Translations under genes and position numbers: made by a program
Notes under the pieces: model-generated
Seen by the model: the letters and a program-made list of their open reading frames with translations, nothing else
What the model was told of the DNA's origin: nothing
Databases searched by the model: none
DNA from: an uncultured Paracoccaceae bacterium
GTDB taxonomy: Bacteria > Pseudomonadota > Alphaproteobacteria > Rhodobacterales > Rhodobacteraceae
Direction: 5' to 3'
Assembly: GCA_947501355.1 (NCBI GenBank)
Contig: CANMVA010000001.1
Location: 2,007,492-2,071,491 of the forward strand
Length of the DNA stretch: 64,000 nt
In this document: positions 28,255-36,536 of the stretch, in pieces
Position numbering within the stretch: the first letter of the stretch is position 1
Layout of the letters: every line of letters starts with the position of its first letter

Positions 28255-29550
28255 CTAGCCAGAGGCATTCCCGACTTTGAGCGGGTGTTTCCTGTCAGCC
28301 TTCTCCGATTCGTCCTTCAAAACGAAATTTGCGGCATAGCCGTGGATGACGATTGACAGCAGAATGGTCAGAACCGCAATCCGCCAGACGGCATCAATAT
28401 CCGCAAAATCGGCATGTGTTTGCGCATAAGCGATGTAAAATACCGTGCCCATGCCACGGATGCCGAAAAAGGCGACGTTGATCTTGCTCATCTGATCACA
28501 CTCGACAAAATACATAGCCAGCAGCCCTGCCGCCGGTCGAACGACGCAGATCAGCAGAAGCGCAAAGGCCACCTCGACCCATGTGAGGCCCTGAAGCGCG
28601 CCAGCGCTGATGAATGTTCCGAGCCACAATAGCAGCACGGCCAGCAAGATCGCCTCCAACTGCTCGGCGCCGTGATGGGCATATTTTTCGTAGCCCTCAT
28701 CGTCCGTTCCCCGCGACCGGGAGCGGCCCGCGCGCATCGCGCAGAAGATGGCAAGAAAGCCATATCCATCGACCGCCTCGGTGATGCCATAGCTCAGAAG
28801 AGTCGAAGACAGAATGACAACGACGGCGTTCCACGCGCCTTGCGAGCCGTCCCCGAACGAACTGAACACGATTTTGGAAATGACCCAGCCGACGCCAAGG
28901 CCCACAACAATGCCCGTTATGACACGGTATGCCACGTCGAAACTCAGCCAGTTCCATAGCCACGCCTCTCCGGATGTCATTTGCCCGACCCCCAGAGTCG
29001 CCGCGTGGATCGCGAGATAGACAAACGGGAAGGCCAGCCCGTCATTCAACCCGGCCTCTGCCGTCAGGGCGACCTCCATCGGATCTTCATCCTGACCAGG
29101 GGGTGAGACCTGGACCGACCGCGCAAGGACCGGGTCGGTCGGAGCCAGAGACGCCGCAAGAAGCAGCGCAGCCGGGATCGACAAGCTGAGAAGATGATAG
29201 CCGCTTAACGCAACGGCGGCGATTGTCAGGGGCATCGTGATGATCAAAAGCCACCATGTGGGCCTCCAGTTGCGCCAGTTCGCAACCGTATCAATCGCAA
29301 GCCCCGCGCCCGCCAGCGAAATGATCACAATCAGCTCGGACGCATGTTCGATGACAGCGGTCTGCCACCCACCGCTGAGCGGGTTGATCTTGGTCGACCC
29401 CAGCCATCCCACAAGCGCCCCCATCAGCACGTAGAGAGCGGGCAGATTTACAATCCGAAAGCGAGACAGCGCGGATTCCAAGGTCAGGCCGAACAAGGCC
29501 AGTCCGACTATCGTGTAGACTACATCCCGCGGGTCTATCGTTTCAAACAT
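28255..29550 (-). CDS. Na+/H+ antiporter, CPA1 (NhaP-like) family
   Basis: About 431 residues from ATG 29550 with AAGGTA upstream; the frame extends to 29685 but without a good start. The protein has about 12 hydrophobic segments. The ion site is visible as ASLAPTDPVLAR (TDP motif) and AEAGLNDGLAFP (ND motif), which are typical of CPA1 exchangers. The short C-terminal tail is hydrophilic. It is on the opposite strand to the moxR and VWA genes that flank it, which suggests an inserted module. Confidence 0.88.
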   Translation of the reverse strand: MFETIDPRDVVYTIVGLALFGLTLESALSRFRIVNLPALYVLMGALVGWLGSTKINPLSGGWQTAVIEHASELIVIISLAGAGLAIDTVANWRNWRPTWWLLIITMPLTIAAVALSGYHLLSLSIPAALLLAASLAPTDPVLARSVQVSPPGQDEDPMEVALTAEAGLNDGLAFPFVYLAIHAATLGVGQMTSGEAWLWNWLSFDVAYRVITGIVVGLGVGWVISKIVFSSFGDGSQGAWNAVVVILSSTLLSYGITEAVDGYGFLAIFCAMRAGRSRSRGTDDEGYEKYAHHGAEQLEAILLAVLLLWLGTFISAGALQGLTWVEVAFALLLICVVRPAAGLLAMYFVECDQMSKINVAFFGIRGMGTVFYIAYAQTHADFADIDAVWRIAVLTILLSIVIHGYAANFVLKDESEKADRKHPLKVGNASG

Positions 29551-30045
29551 TACCTTAGCTCCGCAAAGGTAACTCAGCTCGCCTACTTTGGTTCCGCGGA
29601 CCGGTTGGCTTTGCGCCAGAGGCGCTTCAAGGAGGCTGTCCGTCGCATCCGGGCAAACATCCAAAACCGTGGTGAGTTTTCGCAACGCTGGAGATGCTCA
29701 CGGACCCTTGAACCAAGGCGTCAGCGACAGACAAAAGTCCTGCAAAAGACCGGCCCAGGTCCCCACCTGAGTCCTTTCTGCAACTTTGTGGCAAAGCATC
29801 TAAAATTTGCCATGCTCTTAATTCAAATTCGTCTACAAATGAACTTGCTTGCATTGGAATGTTGCCGCCAATGCACCAATCTTTGGGACGATCTTTTTGG
29901 GCAACCATCTGACTCTAAAGCTGTTTTTTGACCTTTGTCGCGTGTGGGGCGCAGCAAAGCAAAACCGCTTTGGACCACAGGCATGCCTGACAAGACCGTC
30001 TGCCGATTGGCCCTTCCCTCGCGTCCCGACGACAGTAAGGTAGCC
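29551..30045. other. Long intergenic region between antiporter and DUF2927 gene
   Basis: 495 bases with no convincing gene. A plus-strand frame to 29931 contains stretches such as ALRQRRFKEAVRRIRANIQ, but it starts inside the antiporter and lacks normal codon bias; it may be a relic. The left end holds the antiporter promoter and the right end the promoter of the DUF2927 gene. Local AT content rises in 29780-29940. Confidence 0.45.
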
Positions 30046-31416
30046 ATGTTCCGTAGACTTTTTCCGCTTTCCATCATGTTTTTGACCGCCTGTATGCCGA
30101 GCGGTTCCTTGGAATACACCTCGCGCGCGTCGGCCCTGCCCGACAGCCTGCCCCCGATGAAAACCTTTGCCAGCGCGCAGGTCGCGGCCCCGCAACGGTC
30201 CAATCAGGATATCGGTCGGGACTTTCTGGATCTGACCTTCCGGATGGAGAGCGGACGGCTGCTGCCTTACATGACCCGCTTTGAAGGCCCCATCACCGTG
30301 CGCGTTGCGGGCGAGGCCCCGTCCAGCCTGCAGCATGACCTGACCAAGCTGCTGGCGCGCCTGCGCAACGAGGCGCAGATCGACATTCGCCAGACCACGC
30401 GGGCGGACGCCAACATCACCGTCAATGTGATCACCCGCAAGACGCTGCAAGGCTCTGTCCCGGCAGCGGCCTGTTTCGTGGTGCCCCATGTGCAAAGCTG
30501 GGCGGAGTTCCGCAAGCTGCGCCGCACGGCTTCGGTCGATTGGGCGCGTCTGAAGGTGCGCGACAAGGTTGGCATCTTTATGCCCGGCGATGTCAGCCCG
30601 CAGGAAATCCGCGATTGTCTTCATGAGGAACTCGCCCAGGCCCTTGGCCCGCTCAACGATCTCTACCGCCTGCCCGACAGCATCTTCAACGATGACAACA
30701 TCCACACGGTTCTGACCGGCTTTGATATGATGATCCTGCGCGCCTATTACGCGCCAGAGCTGCGCAACGGCATGACCCGCGAAGGTGTCGCCCGCGTGTT
30801 GCCGCAAGTGCTGGCCCGGATCAATCCGGGCGGTGTGGGCCGCGCATCTGATCCGCGCCCCCTGACCGCACGCAGCTGGATCGAGGCCATCGAAGGTGCG
30901 CTCGCGCCCCGCGCCTCCATGGGCCAGCGTCGCAGCCATGCCGCCAAGGCCCTGGCGATTGCGCAAAACGCAGGCTGGACGGGCCCGCGTCGCGGCTACA
31001 GCCACTTCCTTGTGGCTCGTCTGGCGACCGCCGCCGACAGCGATTATGCCCTGTCGAACTACCTCGCAGCGGATGGGTTTTACCGCGCCGATCCCAAGAC
31101 GCGCCTGCATGCGGCCCATGTCGCCGTCAACCTGATCGCCTACAAGATCAGCGCCGGCGAAGGTCTGGAAGCGATCACGATGATCAACTCTCACCTGCCG
31201 GTCGTGCGCCGCTCGGAAAACGCCAATCTTCTGGCCACGCTCCTGATGCTGAAAGCCGAAGCGCTTGAGTTGGAAGGCCGCCGGGCGGAAGCCCAAGCCG
31301 TGCGTCTGGACAGTCTGGGCTGGGCGCGTTACGGCTTCGGTTCCGAGCGGGACGTGCGCACCCGCCTCAACGAGATCACGGCCCTGACACCGGTTTTGGG
31401 GCGCAGCGGAGGATAA
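30046..31416 (+). CDS. DUF2927-family lipoprotein
   Basis: A 456-residue protein starting at ATG 30046, with a lipoprotein signal FPLSIMFLTAC. The segment TRFEGPITVRVAG and DCLHEELAQALGPLNDLYRLPDSIFNDDN (the latter like a degenerate zincin HExxxQxxG site: HEELAQALG) define DUF2927. The C-terminal third is helical and repeat-like (about 290-440), resembling TPR packing. Its place between moxR and the VWA gene suggests a shared envelope function, but that is inference. The next gene starts four bases later. Confidence 0.82.
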   Translation: MFRRLFPLSIMFLTACMPSGSLEYTSRASALPDSLPPMKTFASAQVAAPQRSNQDIGRDFLDLTFRMESGRLLPYMTRFEGPITVRVAGEAPSSLQHDLTKLLARLRNEAQIDIRQTTRADANITVNVITRKTLQGSVPAAACFVVPHVQSWAEFRKLRRTASVDWARLKVRDKVGIFMPGDVSPQEIRDCLHEELAQALGPLNDLYRLPDSIFNDDNIHTVLTGFDMMILRAYYAPELRNGMTREGVARVLPQVLARINPGGVGRASDPRPLTARSWIEAIEGALAPRASMGQRRSHAAKALAIAQNAGWTGPRRGYSHFLVARLATAADSDYALSNYLAADGFYRADPKTRLHAAHVAVNLIAYKISAGEGLEAITMINSHLPVVRRSENANLLATLLMLKAEALELEGRRAEAQAVRLDSLGWARYGFGSERDVRTRLNEITALTPVLGRSGG

Positions 31417-31419
31417 CCC

Positions 31420-31602
31420 ATGACGCCCCAAGTGCTGACCATCCTGATTGCGGGTTTTCTGGTCGGCGCTGGTATCGGATCTGTCCGAGCGCGCGCCCGA
31501 AAAGGCGCGCGTTTTGACATTCTGCACTTCGCGCTGGTCTATGGCGTGATCGGCTTCGTGGTCACGGTTCTCGCCCTCGTCATCTATATCCGCATCGGGT
31601 GA
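31420..31602 (+). CDS. Small two-helix membrane protein
   Basis: 60 residues with two hydrophobic helices, LTILIAGFLVGAGIGSV and YGVIGFVVTVLALVIYI, separated by a basic loop (RARARKGARFD). It lies four bases after the DUF2927 gene and four bases before the VWA gene, so it belongs to that operon. Function unknown. Confidence 0.75.
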   Translation: MTPQVLTILIAGFLVGAGIGSVRARARKGARFDILHFALVYGVIGFVVTVLALVIYIRIG

Positions 31603-31606
31603 GCCC

Positions 31607-32791
31607 ATGTTCCTTCCCTTCTTCGAGACACTCAGGAAGGGCGGCGTTCCCGTCAGCTTGCGCGAATATCTGAGCTTTCTGGAAGGCATGAAGGCCGGCC
31701 TCGCCACTTATGATATCGAGGCGTTCTACTACCTCGCCCGCACCTCCATGGTCAAAGACGAGCGCAACATCGACAAGTTCGACCGCGCCTTTGCCACGGC
31801 CTTTGAAGGGCTCGAACAGATCAGTTTCGAGCAGGTCATGGAGGCGGTTGATATCCCCGCAGACTGGCTGAAAAAGATGGCCGAAAAGCATCTGTCAGAG
31901 GAAGAAAAGGCCGAGATCGAGGCCTTGGGCGGCTTTGACAAGCTGATGGAGACGCTGAAAGAGCGCCTCAAGGAACAGCAGGGCCGCCATCAGGGCGGCA
32001 ACAAGTGGATCGGCACGGCTGGCACGTCCCCATTCGGTGCCTATGGCTACAACCCCGAAGGTGTCCGTATCGGCCAGAATGAAAGCCGCCACCAGCGCGC
32101 CGTCAAAGTCTGGGACAAGCGTGAATTCAAGGACTTGGACGACACAGTTGAACTGGGCACGCGCAACATCAAGGTCGCTCTGAAGCGCCTGCGCCGCTGG
32201 GCGCGTGATGGTGCGGCAGACGAGCTGGACCTCGACGGCACCATCCGCGCCACGGCGGAGCATGGCTATCTTGACGTGAAAACCCGCCCCGAGCGGCGCA
32301 ACGCGGTCAAAGTGCTGCTCTTCTTCGATGTGGGCGGCTCAATGGACCCGCATATCCGCGTGCTGGAAGAGCTCTTCTCCGCCGCCCGCGCCGAATTTAA
32401 GCACCTCGAACATTTCTACTTCCACAACTGCCTCTATGAAGGCGTGTGGCGCGACAACCGCCGCCGCTGGGACGCGCAAACCCCCACTTGGGAGGTGCTT
32501 AGAACCTACGGCCCCGATTACAAATGCATCTTCGTCGGCGACGCCTCCATGTCCCCCTATGAGGTCGCCTATCCCGGCGGTGCCAATGAACACTGGAACG
32601 CCGAAGCAGGCTCCGTCTGGCTGCAGCGGGCCTGCGATCAATGGCCCGATCACCTCTGGATCAATCCGGTGCCAGAGAAATACTGGGGCTACACCCAGTC
32701 CATCGGCATGATCCAAGAGATCTTCCCCGACCGCATGGTGCCAATGACGCTGGACGGCATCGCGCGCGGGATGAAAGCGCTGACACGGTAA
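31607..32791 (+). CDS. VWA-domain protein, CoxE-like
   Basis: A 394-residue cytoplasmic protein. The N-terminal half is helical and charged. The C-terminal VWA domain begins VLLFFDVGGSMDPHIRV, where DVGGS replaces the canonical DxSxS metal site start. The motif HFYFHNCLYEGVWRDNRRR follows. This matches the CoxE-type VWA proteins that pair with MoxR ATPases. Its MoxR partner is probably the one at 27397. Confidence 0.88.
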   Translation: MFLPFFETLRKGGVPVSLREYLSFLEGMKAGLATYDIEAFYYLARTSMVKDERNIDKFDRAFATAFEGLEQISFEQVMEAVDIPADWLKKMAEKHLSEEEKAEIEALGGFDKLMETLKERLKEQQGRHQGGNKWIGTAGTSPFGAYGYNPEGVRIGQNESRHQRAVKVWDKREFKDLDDTVELGTRNIKVALKRLRRWARDGAADELDLDGTIRATAEHGYLDVKTRPERRNAVKVLLFFDVGGSMDPHIRVLEELFSAARAEFKHLEHFYFHNCLYEGVWRDNRRRWDAQTPTWEVLRTYGPDYKCIFVGDASMSPYEVAYPGGANEHWNAEAGSVWLQRACDQWPDHLWINPVPEKYWGYTQSIGMIQEIFPDRMVPMTLDGIARGMKALTR

Positions 32792-32853
32792 CGATCGCGC
32801 GCGTCTCGGCACGTCCTATTGCCCCACCCCGGCCCGCGCCCCATATCCTCCTT

Positions 32854-33543
32854 ATGTTGAAAGTCGCCCCCATCCTGCTGGCCGTTCTCTACGGCCTGAT
32901 CCTCTACCGCTTTTCCGCGTGGCGGACAGCGAAGGAGCTTGACGCGAAGTCCACCGAACTGGCGGACCCGCGCCTGAAAAAGCTGACCGACAAAATGGCC
33001 GCCGCCCTCGATCTGGAGCGGATCAAGGTCCATATCTACGAGATTGACCCGGTCAACGGCCTTGCCGCCCCCGACGGTCGCATTTTCATCACCCGCGGGT
33101 TCTTCCGCAAATACCAGCAAGGTGAGGTGTCGGGCGAGGAAATGGCCAGCGTCATCGCCCATGAGCTGGGCCATGTCGCCTTGGGCCATTCGCGTCGCCG
33201 GATGATAGACTTTTCGGGTCAAAACGCCCTGCGCACCGTGCTCGCCATGGTGCTCAGCCGTTTTCTGCCCGGCATCGGCGTCTGGATCGCCAACTCCTTG
33301 ACGATGCTGCTCACCGCCCGCCTGTCGCGCTCGGACGAATACGAGGCCGACGCCTATGCCAGCGCGCTTCTGGTCAAATCCGGTATCGGAACGGCGGCCC
33401 AAAAGTCGCTCTTTGAAAAGCTCGAAGAACTTACCCAATCACGCGCCGGCGCCGTCCCCGCATGGCTGATGAGCCACCCCAAAACCCACGAACGCATCCG
33501 CGCCATCGAAGCGCTAGAGGCGAAATGGCAAGCGCAGACCTAG
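32854..33543 (+). CDS. M48-family membrane-associated metalloprotease
   Basis: A 229-residue protease. A single N-terminal membrane helix (LKVAPILLAVLYGLILY) anchors it. The zinc site is VIAHELGHVALGH, and the third ligand lies in SRSDEYEADAYAS, typical of M48/HtpX-like enzymes. ATG 32854 is chosen because it starts the membrane helix directly; the frame upstream to 32641 overlaps the VWA gene. Its role may be membrane protein quality control. Confidence 0.9.
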   Translation: MLKVAPILLAVLYGLILYRFSAWRTAKELDAKSTELADPRLKKLTDKMAAALDLERIKVHIYEIDPVNGLAAPDGRIFITRGFFRKYQQGEVSGEEMASVIAHELGHVALGHSRRRMIDFSGQNALRTVLAMVLSRFLPGIGVWIANSLTMLLTARLSRSDEYEADAYASALLVKSGIGTAAQKSLFEKLEELTQSRAGAVPAWLMSHPKTHERIRAIEALEAKWQAQT

Positions 33544-33564
33544 GCTTCTTTTGTCTCTAAATAC

Positions 33565-34119
33565 CTAAATCCCGCCGCGCGCCTCAAGCGCCTTGCCCAG
33601 CCGGGAGAGCCGCGCCTTTTTCATCAAGCGCCGGATCGTCCAAGCCTCCCCGGATAGCCGCTCGGCCTCTTGGCGCACGGTCTCTCCGACGCCCGTCATG
33701 ATCTCCGGATTGGCCTCAAGCAGGCCTAACAGGAACCCGTCCGGATCGGCTCGGCTCAGGCCTTCCTCGGCCAGAAGGCCACGTGGGAAATCCTTGGCAT
33801 TGTTGGTCACGATCACATCGGCAGAGCCTGCAATCGCGGCGGCCAGAACATGAATATCGTTGGGATCGGGCAGCCACAGGCGTTGCTCCAGCCCCGCGTG
33901 AGGGGCCACTTCTGCCATCGGAAAAGCCGCTTGCAACAAAGCGATGTCCCCACGCGCCACCGTCTCGCCCTCTGGGCCCAGCTTGGCCGCTGCGCGCGCC
34001 CATTCCTCAAGGATGCGTGCCGACCATTTGGGCTGATATAGCCCGGCCCGTGCAGCCCCGATCAGCATCTCGCGCATCACCGTGGGGTAGATCACGCAGG
34101 CGTCCAGCAGAACTTTCAT
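33565..34119 (-). CDS. PIN-domain protein (RSP_2648-like)
   Basis: A 184-residue PIN-like nuclease domain. The N-terminal MKVLLDACVIYP supplies the first acidic residue, LPDPNDIHVLAAAI the second, and ADVIVTNNAKDFP the last Asp of the active site. It is longer than VapC toxins (about 130 residues) and no antitoxin gene lies beside it. Its ATG overlaps the stop of the methyltransferase gene (ATGA), so the pair is likely co-translated. I believe this is the RSP_2648 family known in Rhodobacterales; its target is unknown. Confidence 0.8.
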   Translation of the reverse strand: MKVLLDACVIYPTVMREMLIGAARAGLYQPKWSARILEEWARAAAKLGPEGETVARGDIALLQAAFPMAEVAPHAGLEQRLWLPDPNDIHVLAAAIAGSADVIVTNNAKDFPRGLLAEEGLSRADPDGFLLGLLEANPEIMTGVGETVRQEAERLSGEAWTIRRLMKKARLSRLGKALEARGGI

Positions 34120-35315
34120 GTCAGCCGGTAGGCCAGCGCTTTCAGATAGCCGCTTTCCGCAAGGCTCGGCAGTTGCGGATGATCCGCCCCCGCAAAACCG
34201 GTATAGACCAGTTGCCCGGCCCGCCCCGCCTTGCCGATCCCGCGTGTGCAGGCCGCGCGGAACGCCTCCAGATCGGCGGCGTGGCTGCATGAACACAGCA
34301 CCAGATAGCCACCCGGCCGGACCAGAAGTGCCGCCAACCGCGCCACGCGGTCATAAGCGCGCAACCCCCGCTCCAACGCGGATTTGCTGGGCGCGAAGGC
34401 GGGCGGATCGCAGATGACAACGTCAAACTGCGCCTCTTCGGCCTGCAACGCCGCCAGAGTGTCAAACGCATCGCCCTTGCGGGTGGTGTAGCGCGCGGCA
34501 ACCCCCATCGCTTGCGCGCCTTGGGCCGCCAGATCCAGCGCCGCGGCAGAGCCATCCACCGCAGTCGCCTGCCGCGCGCCGCCTGCAAGCGCGGCAAGGG
34601 AAAACCCGCCCACATGGGAGAACACGTCCAGCACGTCCGCGCCGTCGCTGAGCCGTTGCACAAACGCATGATTGGGTCGTTGATCGTAGAAAAGCCCGGT
34701 CTTCTGACCGCCCGTGACATCGGCCATATAGGTCGCGCCATTCATTGCAACAGGCAGCGGCGCATCCGGGGCTTGCCCGATCAAGACCGCGTCCACATCG
34801 TCCAGCCCCTCAAGGCTGCGCGTGCGCCCGCTGGCGCTCTTCAAGACCGTCTGACAGCCGGTGACCCTGGCCAGCACAGCCGCCAAATCCGCGATCATGG
34901 CATCCGCCCAAGCCGCGTTGGGCTGCACGACCAGCGTGTCGCCAAAGCGATCCACGATGACGCCGGGAAAGCCGTCCGCCTCCGCATGGATTAACCGATA
35001 AAACGGCGCATCAAAAAGCCGGTCGCGATGGGCCAAAGCCGCCGCCACCCGCGCCTCGATCCAGTCGGCGTCGATCACCGCCTCCGGGTCCCGGCCCATC
35101 ACGCGGGCAAAGATTTTGGAGATCGGATTGACCGTCACCGTCGCCAGATAGTCGCGATTGGCGTCTTGCAGATGGGCGAAACTGCCGGGTTCCAACGCTT
35201 TGGTGCGGCGGTCGGTGACGATATCATCGGCATAAACCCATGGCGCACCAAAACGCACAGGGCGCGGGTTGGCTTTGGGTTTCAGGCGGATCACGGGAAA
35301 AGAGGGCGCTGTCAT
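34116..35315 (-). CDS. rlmI: Class I SAM-dependent rRNA methyltransferase, RlmI-like
   Basis: A 399-residue protein with an N-terminal PUA domain (about 8-75, VRFGAPWVYADDI) and a C-terminal Rossmann methyltransferase. Motifs are LDVFSHVGGFSLAAL (SAM binding), VDGSAAALDLA, and VICDPPAFAPS (DPPAF, motif IV). RlmI in E. coli methylates m5C1962 of 23S rRNA; the same site is inferred here. It is coupled with the PIN gene downstream. Confidence 0.88.
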   Translation of the reverse strand: MTAPSFPVIRLKPKANPRPVRFGAPWVYADDIVTDRRTKALEPGSFAHLQDANRDYLATVTVNPISKIFARVMGRDPEAVIDADWIEARVAAALAHRDRLFDAPFYRLIHAEADGFPGVIVDRFGDTLVVQPNAAWADAMIADLAAVLARVTGCQTVLKSASGRTRSLEGLDDVDAVLIGQAPDAPLPVAMNGATYMADVTGGQKTGLFYDQRPNHAFVQRLSDGADVLDVFSHVGGFSLAALAGGARQATAVDGSAAALDLAAQGAQAMGVAARYTTRKGDAFDTLAALQAEEAQFDVVICDPPAFAPSKSALERGLRAYDRVARLAALLVRPGGYLVLCSCSHAADLEAFRAACTRGIGKAGRAGQLVYTGFAGADHPQLPSLAESGYLKALAYRLT

Positions 35316-35354
35316 GGCGCCCTCTTACTGTGAGTTCTGCGTGGGGGGAAGCGC

Positions 35355-35996
35355 TTAGCGCGCCAATTGCGCGATCAGAAGATCCGGCGTCACCGGGATC
35401 GGCTTGGACAGCTCTTGCGCGATCACCTGGCTGAGATGGCCGATGATGCGCACCTTCTGGGTCTGGCCTTCGCGCTCGGCCTCGATGGCGCGCGCGCCGC
35501 CATAGGCGCGCAGATCGGTGTTGATCTGATAGGGGGCCACGATGAATGCGCCCGTCTGGGCATCCCGCACAGCCATGCGGAACACGACGTTATGCACACC
35601 GCCAACAGAATAGCGGGCCTTTTCGGACAGCGAATGGAAGCGGTCGACCTGAATATCGACGGTCACAGATTGACGTCCGTCCATACCGGCGACACCGAGG
35701 GCCGCGGCTTGACCAACAATGGCTTTGACCTGCGCGTAGCGGTCGCCTCCGCGATCCTCGCGCCAGACGATATCACCGAGCGGATAATACAGATTAGCCT
35801 CGGACACTTTAAGCGTGTCCGGCACGACAACCGACACGCGCTGCACGTTAAAAGACGGTTTGACAACCTGCTGAACAGCGGCGGTCTCGATCGGGCTGGT
35901 GCCGAGCGGGACGTTGCGCGACGCGGTATCCACGGTCGCACAGGCCGACAAAGTGACACCAACCGCGAGAAGAACTAGGGAGCGCACAAATTTCAT
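35355..35996 (-). CDS. Conserved envelope lipoprotein (DUF6778-like)
   Basis: A 213-residue protein with a lipoprotein signal (SLVLLAVGVTLSAC). The rest is a single compact domain with SVVVPDTLKVSEANLYYP near the start, DRFHSLSEKARYSVGG in the middle and PYQINTDLRAYGGARA near the end. No enzyme motif is seen. I think it belongs to a Rhodobacterales-specific DUF family. It precedes no obvious operon partner. Confidence 0.75.
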   Translation of the reverse strand: MKFVRSLVLLAVGVTLSACATVDTASRNVPLGTSPIETAAVQQVVKPSFNVQRVSVVVPDTLKVSEANLYYPLGDIVWREDRGGDRYAQVKAIVGQAAALGVAGMDGRQSVTVDIQVDRFHSLSEKARYSVGGVHNVVFRMAVRDAQTGAFIVAPYQINTDLRAYGGARAIEAEREGQTQKVRIIGHLSQVIAQELSKPIPVTPDLLIAQLAR

Positions 35997-36094
35997 ATCT
36001 CACCTCTGGGCTCAGCCCAATTTGGGACGACCGTTCTGGTCGGCAGGTCGCGCCTGCGATAGAAAAATTGCCCTTCAAATTTGTCTAAAATGAG

Positions 36095-36121
36095 AAGACC
36101 GCGCGTCAGGGGCGCGGTCTT
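36095..36121 (-). terminator. Rho-independent-like hairpin after the 56-residue gene
   Basis: A perfect 10-bp stem AAGACCGCGC / GCGCGGTCTT with a 7-base loop. On the minus strand it follows the stop of the small gene at 36166 by about 45 bases and is followed by CTCATTTTAG, so the U-tract is weak. It also insulates the lipoprotein gene at 35996. Confidence 0.65.
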
Positions 36122-36165
36122 ATTGGGACACTCAAAGCAGCATTAAGCTGCGATCTGGGACAGGT

Positions 36166-36336
36166 TCAGGCGCTTTGCGTGCCTTTTACGGCACCCGATT
36201 TTGGCTTGAACCATTCAATCAGCGCCACAACGGCAGCGCGGGTTGCATCCGCCCGCATCTGGCGGGCTGCGGCGTCGACGGCTTGCATGTCGATGGCACC
36301 GTCGGCTGTGTAGATATCGTGTTTCATAGCGGTCAT
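36166..36336 (-). CDS. Small RSP_7527-like protein (56 residues)
   Basis: A 56-codon gene too short for usual ORF cut-offs. It reads MTAMKHDIYTADGAIDMQAV, then a helical DAAARQMRADATRAAVVALI and EWFKPK, and ends in TQSA. The AxxMRAxAxRAxxxALxxW pattern is that of the RSP_7527 family of short Rhodobacterales proteins. An AGGTATG context precedes the ATG. A hairpin follows its stop. Function unknown. Confidence 0.72.
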   Translation of the reverse strand: MTAMKHDIYTADGAIDMQAVDAAARQMRADATRAAVVALIEWFKPKSGAVKGTQSA

Positions 36337-36468
36337 ACCTTCGCTCGATTGAGTATGTTATGTCCTCCCGCATCACCAAGGTAAGCATTGCTGACCGGTC
36401 TTAAAGCAACAATTGCGAAGACCCGTTATGCAGCAGATGCAGTGCTGTGCAGGATTAGCACTGGAACC

Positions 36469-36480
36469 GTTAGCGCTAAC
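36469..36480. promoter_or_regulatory. LacI-type operator palindrome upstream of edd
   Basis: The 12-base perfect palindrome GTTAGCGCTAAC lies 57 bases before the edd start. Palindromes with a central CGCG or GCGC core are typical LacI/GntR-of-LacI-family operators that control sugar-acid and Entner-Doudoroff genes. The regulator itself is not in the window, so assignment is inferred. Confidence 0.55.
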
Positions 36481-36536
36481 AGGTTATTGTTGTCATAAGC
36501 CCCAGCCGCATTGCGCCCTGCAAGGATTTCTGACCC

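Noticed and set aside
29344-29931. 195-codon plus-strand frame starting inside the antiporter gene
   Set aside because: No start context, no domain, and half of it is antisense to the antiporter; at most a relic.
29833-31707. 624-codon minus-strand frame
   Set aside because: It is antisense to the DUF2927 gene, which has a lipoprotein signal, operon spacing and family motifs.
33565-34119. VapC toxin of a toxin-antitoxin pair
   Set aside because: The protein is too long and no antitoxin-sized gene is adjacent; its upstream neighbour is a 399-residue methyltransferase.
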